A stretch of 64,000 nucleotides of DNA, taken from NCBI GenBank assembly GCA_963922205.1, contig CAWUHX010000100.1, positions 248,001-312,000 on the forward strand, written 5' to 3'. How positions within the stretch are numbered: position 1 is the first letter of the stretch; every line of letters begins with the position of its first letter. The DNA is from Romanomermis culicivorax. Its lineage: Eukaryota > Nematoda > Enoplea > Mermithida > Mermithidae. The notes under the pieces are model-generated. The model was not told where the DNA came from. It searched no databases and saw only the letters and a list, made by a program, of their open reading frames with translations. The position numbers were made by a program, and so were the translations under genes. Below, in pieces: positions 1-11,100 of this stretch.

Positions 1-1135
1 TGGTTCTCATTGTGGAAAAAATTTTAGGGAACTCTAAACCGAAAAGATACGTTTTGGTGGACTTCAAAAGGTCAAAATCTCAAAATTTTCCGGCGCTTCG
101 CGCCGATCAGGGGTATAATAATCATAATTTTCTATCAGGCGCGGCCGTTAGCATATCTACTTCGACTTTCTAATTAATGCTCAACAGTTTCTATCAATCA
201 AACTAGCTCGTTTCATTTTCTAATCGTTTACAGTCAATTATGTGGCTAATTTTAACAATACGGTAAGTAACCAAAATTGCCTGAAGTTGTGTTTTCCTTG
301 TTGGTGGTTGCTCAAAAGTACAGAATTAGTTTGGTTTTTAGGGCGGTCGGAGTGGAATGGTGAATGGCGAGGTCAAAAAGAACTTGGTGGCGGGGCTTAG
401 GCTTAGGATTTTGGTAGAAAGGTATGATTACTGTAATTTCCATGAAAAATTTTCAAATTTTTTTTGGAAATTACTGTTTTCCGCCCTTTTTTTCCAAAAT
501 TTTTTTAAAGTTTTTGATTTGAAACATTGAAAAATGAGGGTTTTTGGTAAAAAGTCGAACTTACCGTATTGTAAATTCTTGCCAATTATGTCGCCGAAAA
601 GAGAGATTTTTCATCAATTCTCAATTTTTTCTCTCGATGATTGGAATTTTGTAAACGTTTGCAATCTGAACTTTTGCGTTTATCGTAAGTGGAAATTGAA
701 GACATCATTCTAGACTGCGATTTTAAAACTTTTCTTCACGAATTATCTGTTGGAGAGATTTATTTTTCAGCGTCTTAGAATATAAAAACCCGGAAATTTT
801 TCCGGGGCTACGCGCCGGAATGGGGAGCAAATTACACTTCATCTATCTGATTTTAATTTATTTCCCAACGTTATGAACGTTCATTTTCCAGCGTTTTAGA
901 AAGTCAAAATTCAAAAATTTTTCCGGCACTTTGCGCCGGACCAAGAACTAAATAAAATTAGATGATTCTAATCGAAATCACAGAAATGTTGATAGCGGAT
1001 AAATTCATGAGAACTCCATCGTTAACTTGCTTTATCCACTCCTATAGAACACCAATATATTCTTCATGAGCTCTTTTCGACTAACATAACCAGAATTTTC
1101 GCAATTTTTTCCTCATTTTTACAGGTTTCTGACTA
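1..1135. repeat. Truncated copy of the hAT-like MITE family next door
   Basis: There is no gene here. Positions 40-180 resemble 1250-1395 of the adjacent element: both have the context TCAAAATTTTCCGGCGCTTCGCGCCG followed by a CAGGCGCGGC block and then a TAGCAYRTCTAC block. Three GC-rich near-palindromes of the CCGGCGCTTCGCGCCGG type lie at 90-105, 802-818 and 923-939. The copy runs off the left edge of the window, so its true extent is unknown. Confidence 0.55.
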
Positions 1136-2170
1136 CAACAAAACACTGTTTTTTTTCCCCAAATCGTGCTTTTTCGGGAAAAAAAATTCGGAAAGGGGAA
1201 AAAAATTTTGGGCTCTTTCCCCATTTGGGGAAGAAAATTTTGGGGATCGGATACAGAAAAGATGCATTTTGGTGCATTTTAGAATGTCATAATCTCAAAA
1301 TTTTCCGGCGCTTCGCGCCGTTTATTACTTTAATAATCATTATTATGCATTACTTAGCTCAGGCGCGGCTTTTAGCACGTCTACCTTCATTTATCATATA
1401 ATCTATAATAGTTTTCATCATCTTGAACATATTATCTCATGTTTTCATTGGTAATCTTCAATATTTTATCATGATATTTAATGAAGATTCGCATTTTTTC
1501 CTTTTGAGAAAGATCAGTACGTCAAGTCTCTAAGCTTTTTGATGCGATTATTTCTTTTCTAACGTAAAATCAATTCAAACGCTTCATGGAAATATCTTTC
1601 GGAAATTTATACCCTGCATACTCATATATTTTCAACCAAGCATGAGAGTTTACAAATAAATTATATACTGGTTTTAAAATTTTTCAAGTAAAATTCTAGA
1701 AATTACGCCTTTTGAACACAAAATTCAAATCTAATTCTTGAAATAAATGTTTGGAAAATTGATTTTCCAGCGTCGCAGAATATCAATACCCAAAAAATTT
1801 TTCCGGCGCTTCGCGCCGGAAAGATTAACATCCATTTTAGGTTCTCACTTGTCATCATAGAGAACCTAACCATCGATTTCTCATGTAATTCTCAAAGTCA
1901 TTATGCTTTTGGATAGTTTGCTTGAAAATTTGTTCCAATGCTTGTAGATTAAACTTTGAACTCGAAAATTTCAATTTTTTCCTCAATTTTAATGAATTAA
2001 CGGGTCTAAAAACACCAGAAGGCTTTAAAAAGCTCAAAAACACCTAAATAAAGCGTCTGTGAGCATTTTTAAGCGAAAAAAAACGAGTTCGGGAAAATGG
2101 GGGAAAAAATTTTGACCCCTTTCCCCATTTGGGGAAAAGGCCCGGGGGAAAAAAAAACAGTGCAACAAAA
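1136..2170. mobile_element. hAT-type non-autonomous element with 8-bp target duplication
   Basis: The inverted ends read CACTGTTTTTTTTCCCC at 1144 and its complement ending CAGTG at 2162. Both sides carry the same 8 bp, CAACAAAA (1136-1143 and 2163-2170), which is the duplication length of hAT elements. Subterminal blocks ending in CCCCATTTGGGG repeat near both ends, and two CCGGCGCTTCGCGCCG near-palindromes lie inside (1305-1320, 1803-1819). No transposase reading frame is visible; short ORFs inside are not protein-like. Length is about 1.02 kb. Confidence 0.75.
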
Positions 2171-2628
2171 TGCTTGGGTATGCTCCTAAAATGCATAAAA
2201 AGCATCCGTAGCCACATTATAAACGTTTTTAAAAATGAGGAAAATTTTTGGAAAATGAGGAAAAAAATTTTGGGTCCGGTTCTCATGTGGAAAAAATCTT
2301 CGAGGAAAAAAAAACGGTGGTCGTCAATGTCTTTCGTCAAAACGCTTAATAATGATTCCTTCGTGAATATATTACAGTACATTCACAAAATTCTTATTTT
2401 ATCTAGCAAATTTTCAAACTAACCGTTCGGCCAGTTATCACAAATCAACCGACACTATGGAAAGTAGTTAGAGTGAATTCTAGCTAATATAAATCAGTCT
2501 AGAATAAGTATTGACAAATTCCGAAATTTTCGCTATGTTATATAGCTTTTGTAAAGTCAGCACAATGAATTTGCACCATATCAGGTATAAACGTTCCTCG
2601 TAGTGAAGTATGTATTTGATTTTCTATA
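2171..2628. other. Upstream region of the VCPIP1-like gene
   Basis: This gap between the MITE and the first coding exon is AT-rich. A fragment at 2270-2330 repeats the wording of the window's first bases (GGTTCTCATGTGGAAAAAAT), so it is another MITE scrap. No TATA box or initiator can be assigned with confidence; the 5' UTR must lie here or further upstream. Confidence 0.4.
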
Positions 2629-5101
2629 ATGGTGTCTGAAAATAACCAACAACCTCTACTAAAACTGTACTACTGTCCTTTTACTAATTGTCAGCAATTT
2701 CTCTCCGTTTTGGCTTCAAACGAACTCGATGCTAGCAAATCGATAACTTGCCCGAAGTGTGGTCAGTCGCCTGGACAAACCGAGCTATTGCCGATTGAAG
2801 CGAGCCAGTGGTCTGTGGCCGAATTGGCTTCTTTGACCTGTTTACACGTCAACGTGTTCAGAGGGTTGTCGGGGAAGTAAGTCATTAAGTTCAAAACGTC
2901 AAAACACTTCGTCCCTCGCGAATGATTGTTCTGAAAATTTTTACTTCATCAAGTGATGGGTATGACACATAACACGATGTTTCCTTGCTTGATGCATTTG
3001 AAGCATTTTCAATTAAACTGATCACGCACTCTACTTTAGGAAAAGTGTGGGATTCGCCTTGATCTAGGCCCAAATGACGAAAGGAAGGACAGGCTGGAGG
3101 CAGGCTAGGCTAAATGGTGGGCTAACAACCTTACTGTATCGCCAGCAATTTAAATTTCGATTTTGCTCGAGAGATGGCCCATCATTTAGCCCTAGATTTA
3201 ATCCACCAGTTGCCTCCAGATTTTCCCTGCGATTTGCTTCGGACTTCAGCACGGCATTTTCCCCTTGTTAGCCAAGCAATGGCCTTGTTTTGCCCAAGAA
3301 TTATCCCCTGACTGTATGACCGAATGTGGTTCTGGGTAGTCAGCTGGCCAAGAAAAACGAGTGTTCAATCTGGGTTAAAGTGTTTTTCACAGTGTGGGCG
3401 GTGTGAACAACGTAAGTGTGGTGGGTAGCGTATTTATTTATGACGAGCTCCTTTTCTCGTGGAATACATTGCTAAACTTATCATTCCCTTGAAGAATAAA
3501 CATTCATTGATTGCAAAGCATTTCTACAGTACGACGTCGATAATTATCATCGTATGTACCGTACGATTTTTAGATGTGCTAAGTCAACACCAATAAAAAA
3601 GACTCCACTGTAGATAATGCAAGGCTTTTTGGTGCATTGTGTAACAATGAAACAAGAAAATACAGCAGGTTAGCTTGATGACGATCAGAACTCAAATACT
3701 CTTGCTGCAGGGTTATTCAAGTAAATCCATCAATTTGTTCTCGAAACAAAACTTTCTTTGTATCTTAGCCCACCATAATGCAGTGCTATTTCGTGGCTAA
3801 ATTTTCACCGAAGAATGTGACATTTTAACCTGGCCCCCTTTTCGTCATGCGGCGGCCAGCGGGCTGTTCTTTACTTATTCTGTCATTTAGCCCCAGTTTG
3901 CCCCGCATTTCGCCCCTAGATTTAGCCTTCATTTAGCCCCAATTTTACCTCGCATTTGGCCCGCGATTTTGCCCTGACTTTAGCCCGTCATTTGACCCGA
4001 GATTTGCCTCTAGATTTAGCCCGCATTTTGCCCCAAGTTTTGCCCGCCAAATAGGCTACGATGTGTCCCAGACTTTAGCCCACGATTTGCCCCGCCGTTT
4101 TTTATACATTTTAGCCCGCCATTTGCCCCTGGCCCACCTTTCTTCATTCGGTCCCTAAAGTTGATTTATTTTCGAATGAGCTTCGAAATGCAAAATATTC
4201 CGTGTGATTCTGTGAGCAGATAACAAACCTGCATCATGTGCCGAAATCTTCTTTTCTCAATTTATTCTTCCTGCTACTACAGTTAACTGTAGAAAAAAAG
4301 GATGTCCGTGTAACGCAGGCTGTTTATTGCTTGCGAACATTCCCCTGCGCACGGGAAGTCTATAGGGTCATTTATACTTACGTTTTTCGGCGGAACGGAG
4401 GGGAACGGAAAGAGAAATGGATACAACCATACATGCGCATAGGGGGTAGGGGGGTAAACCCCCATACCTGAGACCCTGGGCACCCCCCAAAAAATCGTCA
4501 AAACACCCCCCCTGAACTTTTTTCGAGGCAGCTTTTTCATTATTTTTGTGCATATTTTGTACGAAAAACAAGCTTGTAGAACTTTTTTTGTTTTTTTTTG
4601 CTCACCCACCCCCCTACCCCCTTGGGAAAAAGTCCATGGACCCTCCCCCCTGGAAAATTCTTGGCGTGCATGTCTGGATACAACGTTACTGAACGAAAAT
4701 GAAATTTTCGTTTCGTTCGATTCGGTTGGAGGTTACCGTCGGTCATTTTCTATAAAATTGCAGTTATCCTTTCCGATCGAAAGTGGATTTTCAGGCTGAA
4801 CGTTTCAAACTGTTGGCGATCGGTTCCGTTCCGTTCCGTCGAAAAAGGCAAGTACAAATGACTCTTATGACTATTATCTATTTTGTAGACGTTTGCCCAT
4901 TTATTGCATGATCGACGGAATTTCACCTTTTTTGTGCAATCTCTTGTCTCATATTTTCACCTATTACGATGTTGACCCGAAAACGCAAGATGTCCAACGA
5001 TTAACTGAAATTGACGATTGTACGGAAATTTTCGACGTCTCTTCGAATTTATGCAGATCTGCTTTTCAAATCTATAACACGAAACTGGCGAAGATGAGCG
5101 G
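2629..5101 (+). CDS. VCPIP1-like: VCPIP1-like exons 1-2: zinc ribbon and pre-OTU segment
   Basis: Exon 1 (2629-2876) starts at the first in-frame ATG and encodes a C-x4-C ... C-x2-C ribbon (CPFTNC, then CPKCGQ), as at the VCPIP1 N-terminus. It ends in GTAAGT at 2877, phase 2. Exon 2 (4889-5101) follows a TTTTGTAG acceptor and continues the frame; it ends at a GTAATC donor. The intron between them (2877-4888) is filled with three repeats listed separately. Confidence 0.8.
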
Positions 5102-8100
5102 GTAATCAACACAACTTGCTAACGTTCCAATTAGCATGTGTTTTTTAATACAGAGTTTATAGCTAAAAATCTACTTACGTGATTTGTTACAATAATTTCC
5201 ATAGTTTTGATGGGGTACAATACATTTTCATGGATTCCTTGTTATTCTTGAATTATCAAAATTGGACTTGATTTTTGCGCCGCATGTTTCTGGTCATCAA
5301 AAATTGTTGGGTATTTACCCTACATCAATATATTTATCACAAATTTTCAGACTTAAGGCCCTGTCATACTTCACCGCACGGTACCGCACGGCGCCGGTTG
5401 TCCTATTCATACTAAAAAGCGGCGCCGGGCGGCGCCGTACGGCGCCGCGCGGCGCCGGCCGGTACCGCGCGGTGAAGTATGAATAGGTTTTTGTAATTTT
5501 TGCGGCGCCGCGCGGCGCCCTATCAGGTTTCAACTAAACCAATACACATTTTTTGAGAAGAGCAAAATCCAAAAGTAAAAAAGCGGCGCCGTACGGCGCC
5601 GCACGGTACCGCGCGGCGAAGTATGACAAGCCACCGCACGGGACCGCGCGGCGCCGGCCGGCGCCGCCTGTTAGTATGAATAGGACAACCGGCGCCGCGC
5701 GGCGCCGGCCGGTACCGTGCGGCGCCGTGCGGTGAAGTATGACAGGGCCTTTATGCGACATTGGTTTAGCGAAATAATAAAAATACGAAATTGTGCATAG
5801 TGTTTTTTTATAGTTACGGTCGCAATGCCGAAGCGTATGAATACTTGAGCCCCACTATAAATTACATCGCTCATTCGACGGCCTCCAGCAAAGACTTGTT
5901 GGACGTCGTGGAAGTTTACGGACACGGTTCGCGCCTCTACCAGGCTTTATCCAAGGTCTTGACGGGATGCGAAATCTACTGGCACGCTCTACAAGAGAAT
6001 TTGATCAAACATTTGGAAAATTTTCGGTACATCTATTCAGAGAAGTACCCGGCTTTGCTAACCGAGGAAAATTGGCTCAGAGTTTTGCGGCAATGTGATC
6101 TCGAGAATATGCAGAGTGATACTGAATACGGTACGTAACACTGTTCGTGAAGAAAAGGAAACTGGCTGAAATTAATTACACTTAATCTATATTATTCGAC
6201 ATCTGCAGCCTGATTTATAAATGAGATCTCTTTATTCTGACGGCATTATGGGATAAAAAAATTTTAAAAGTTAGACAGTTCAGCCTACTTTCGCCAACTA
6301 TAGGTTCATCGATTCAAGCTAAACTTTTTGACAGCACAATTTTAAAGACGGCGAGTCTGAATGTTCAGCATTTTTAATGAGTACTCGAATTTTTTCGGTG
6401 TGCCCTTCTACGGTTAGAGAATTTATGCTTAGTGGTAGATGAATATTATTCCATGAGTCGAAGTTCAATGAATGTTATTTAGATTTTTTGTACTAGTCAA
6501 GCCTGGAACTTGGCTTCCACATTAAAACTAGTCTATCATTTTCTGAAACCCTTCGAATATTTATTTTCAGGAATGAAATTGCACATTCAAGCCATGTGCA
6601 ACCTTCTGAGGCGCCCGATTGTCCTACTCGACCGCTTGAAGTATATCAAAGTGAAACAATCTACCATTATACTATTCTTGCCAATGATCAGTCCGGTGCT
6701 ATGTCGACACGAAGTAACCTTGAAAAAGAATTCGCCGTTGATCATTGGCTGGTCAAGTGGCGAATATAAATCGTTCGTTCCCGTGGTTTCGTACGCCAGT
6801 AAGAGCGACAGTTCACTTTCGTATTATATCTATCTTCATGGAAACAAATTTCACACCAATAAATGCGAAGCTAAAAAAAGTTTACTATAGTATACCTGAA
6901 AGTTTTTATTTTCTGGTAGCTTTTCGTGTTTGACTGAATCGAATTTTAATTTTTTTATTTGCAAATTGAGCTCGATGGTCTGAGGGGGGGGGGGGGTCAG
7001 CTGGGTCTCTCCATGGGCATTGTCATACGTTAGTGAGCGTGATTCAAGAAGAAATGCTTCGAAATCTTTGTTTCAGGAATCAGAAAGCGCTTCAAAAAAT
7101 CATTATTCCTATCTGAAAGTCCATAAAAATTCGTCTGTGACGCAAAACGCCGAAAAAAAAGATTTTTCTGACCATTTTTTGTTCCAACAGTTTTCAACAT
7201 TTCAACATTTTTTACAAAAAAAACATTTTTCAGTCCCAGCTCTTGATAGTCGAAGAAGATGCGGCCCCAACCCTAGCCATTGATAGCCGAATAAGTGGTA
7301 AATCATGGAATGGGGGGATTTTACTACATTTGCGCACGGTCTGAATTCTTTAAATGGCTGATAGTTCGATAACAATGATGCATTTCTAAAATTACGATTA
7401 AAGTTTTATTGTGTATGTTATATGATATTTTATCATTTCTTCAGTCTGATTCTGAAATTCTAGGCAGTAGTAGTTCAATTCTTTAAATTTTACACCAATA
7501 TAACTATGAGTTGGGGCATAATGGTCATTGTTAAATCCCTGCGTTTCTTGTTTCTAAAAAAATGGAAATTTCCATTTTTAACTGTACTTTAAAAAGACCC
7601 TTGGAATTCACTTTTGAGAATCAAATGGACAGTAGTAATATACGGCTGCCCTAAAATTATGACCGGGCGCACTTGTACTACTGTGATGGTTTCAGGTCTA
7701 AATGGTTTGATGTCTGTACTAAGACATTCAGTTGTGATTGACTTTTCTCTCCAATTCATCGAACAGTAAGTCCAGGCTCATCCGAGAGATAATCCGCCCG
7801 CCCTATGCACAGGTGTGATTAGTGTGCCTCCAATTATACGTGTATGCAGTGCAACTTCATTCAACCAACTATCGAGAGGTGTAATCGTACTTCCTGTGAT
7901 CGAGCATGTTTTCTAATTCTTAGTTGAAGCATCGCTTTCTAACTCGATACTTAACGTATGGAATGGTGGCGAAGATCTCAAACCCAAATACCTCGAATTC
8001 GATTTGAATAATCTTCAGTGCAAAGTCGCGAATGGCGTGCCACCGCCGGTTAGTTCCATATACCGTGTCTAAACAGCTAGATATGCATGGCAAGAATTTT

Positions 8101-11100
8101 CCGCGTGGAGGGTCCAGTGACTTTTCATTGGGCGTAGTGAGAAAAAACATAAGGAAAGCTTCTTCTCAAGGATCGTAATATCTGTAAAGTTATCAAAAAA
8201 TTGTTCGTATAAAAAATTTAGGCGGCGATTCTGATGACTTTTTCAGGTCAGGTGGGGATTCAGGTATTGGGGTTTACCCCTCCTATGTGCATCTCTGAAG
8301 CTGATTGGTATTAACGCTAAAAATGCACTGAATGAAAGAAAGAAAAATATCCTTCCTCTTTTTTCAATTCAATATATTTCTCGTAGTTACGAGGTTGGAA
8401 TTTCTGTCCATGTTTTAAAAAAAGACGTTACAGATTCTTTCAGCTGATCAAGAATTCTGCATTCCTTCGTTTTCTGACAGGGTTTACATCACAAGATTAT
8501 GCTCATGGAAAGAATTTTCAAGGTATTGCATAACGTGGACCCCAAATTGGTTTGCGAGTACTGCCAAGATATTTGGTATCAATCGAGTATGCAGGCTTTG
8601 TGATTTTTAATTTTAGTAAGCCCACATTCTAGAAAGGGTGTTCATGGTCTGTATGGTAGAATCCTAAGTTACTTTTTTGTTTGATCTTTATAGTTTTTAT
8701 TTTAAATTTTTCAGCCCAAAATCTATCGACTGGTGATCCAGTAGATGATTAGCCTTTGCACATTATCATTCCATGAAACGTTTTGTGGTTGGGAAAATCT
8801 TTGTAAAATTTCTTTATTTTCAAAATATCATGCTAGTGGCCAATCAGTTTTATCATGTTTTAGTATTTTTTCAATGCACTCATTGCACCCTACAGACAAA
8901 AATAACTGCGACTCATTTAGTCGTTTTTGAGGCTTCCCCAACAATTCGATTAGAGCGATTTTGAAGGACTGCATTTGGCGTGCGAACCATGGTCAATTAT
9001 GGCGTTGTCTTTTGTGCCGAAAATTGGGCCTCGCCACTCCCATCGGCAAGAAATTTCTGATCGAAGGTGGTTTGATTTACGATTATATTGTCGCAGGAGA
9101 AAAAAAACTGCGGCCTGGTGTTCTGTATTCGATTCCTCCTATAGGTGACAACTTTGTGGTATCGTGTATATATAACAAGGTCGTAAAATATTCATTGGCT
9201 CCAGGAAAATTCGCCTACTGTAGCAAAACTGAAGGCTTATTACCCATTTTTACGCCACCTCGGAAATGTGATTGGTGTAAATTCACGTGAGCTGTTATCC
9301 TACTTCCATATTCGCCCCCTATCCCTTCTTTCACCCTATTTTGTCAGCCAATTCCTTGTATTTAAACTAATTTTTTACGTTTGTTTTGCATTTGTTCTTT
9401 GTTTCCGTTCAATTGTTCTATTGATCTTAGCTGTTATTCGTTCAGTGGCAACAATATGCGACTTCAAATGGTCGAGCGTGTTCTCTACATGGATGGCGAC
9501 CACACGGAAAAGGTTCATCATTTCCCTCACTCGACATGTCCTTACAAGCGTTACCATTGGTTTAATAATCGAGAATACATCAATATGCCATTACAGTAGG
9601 CAAGCTGTGGTGTAAGCGACCTTCAGCACCATGCGGTTCTATTCTGTTTGGTGTTGACTTTTCTTTCTATAGTTTTTTAATTTTCCAATGAGCCTCAAAA
9701 AGAGAATCCATAAAAATCGATGAGCAGGCAATAAACCTGCATCATGGTTGGCCAATATCTTTTTCTCTCAATGTGTTCGCTTGACTACTACAGTCAACTC
9801 GAGAAAAAAGTGTCTGTATATGCAGGTTGATTATTGTTTGTATGAACATCCTTTTGCGGGTCAACTCAAATGGCCTACTACAACCCACGTGACAGTATCG
9901 CGGTAAAGGTTCTTCGATTAGACCTTTGTGACCCATGCGGCGTTTGAATTTTCTGTGGAATTTTCGCTTTTCAGCTTTTTCGGATGGCAAATGTGTTTTT
10001 TCTACCCGTGAATATGGAGTGGATTTAACACACAAAATGTATACAGAAAAGACAGAATTAACAGTGGTCGATATGGAGACAATCCAATAATACAAAAAAC
10101 GTAGATTAAATTCATTAGCTGGATATGCATGCAGTCCTTTCACAAGCGTGATACGCTTCACTCCTGCTCAAAAACAAAAAAATGGTGCATAGCCTAATCT
10201 TATGAACACATCATTAATATTCAATAAAAAAAGATTAGCATATTGGTATCGAAAAATGCCAAAAAAGATTTGCATATTTGTGTGAAGAAAGGATATTGCA
10301 GGTTGCCAAAAAACTAAGTTTAGTTTCTGTGATTGGAAAATTCGAATTTAGTTGATAACTTCGCCACTTTTCAATCGTTAAGTGCTAAACTCTCTTTCTG
10401 TTGTGTTATGACAAAAGTAGTGGGCCGTTACATACAACAGCCTATATAAGGGCGTATGTGGAATGCATTGATTTTGGGTGATTATTTCAATCCATTGACT
10501 TGGATAGATTTTGTTTTTTTCCTGCCTAATTTTGTCTCTGATTTAATTTTTTTTGTTCTGGAGCAAGTTTATTTTCTTTTTTTTGTTTTTCTCTTCTATT
10601 ACTTCATTTATGTCTATTTCCTCACTTCTTTGTTTCATTTTTTCTCACTTTTTTTATTTTCTATTCCTGTCCTAGTTGACGTTTATGTGAATATTGTGGA
10701 CCGTCTGTGTGAACCGAAAACGAATATTTGCTAGTTTGTACGGAATACGAGAAGCGGTACTTGAAAAAATTTGTTATTGCTTAAAAAAATTTGTTACCGG
10801 TTGAAAAAAATCGTTAACTTCGAACATGACGCGCAACATTTTTTCAAGATGCATCGCAAAAAAATCAAGATGTAAGAGTTTTTCGATGTTTCTTCAAGTG
10901 CATTGCAATTTTTTAAAGTACATCACATTTTTTCAAGATAAAATTGAAGAAAAAATCAAGTTGGCACCTGGAAAAAAATCAAGATCCTATCTTGAAAACA
11001 TATCAAGATGGACGGAATTTCAAGGGATGAGAATTTCTGAACTAGCCAATCAAAGGTGTTGCTCCACGTCCTGTGTTTATATACATAAGGGAACTCTTCA

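Noticed and set aside
5262..5761. Arg/Ala/Gly-rich ORFs on both strands
   Set aside because: They are translations of the GGCGCC-rich MITE.
7696..7765. Candidate exon with TTTCAG acceptor and CA/GTAAGT donor
   Set aside because: It ends in phase 2, which does not fit exon 5 or 6. Exon 5 at 7924 fits both neighbours and matches VCPIP1.
10456..10734. 92-codon hydrophobic ORF resembling a membrane protein
   Set aside because: It is translated poly-pyrimidine in an intron; no conservation-like pattern.
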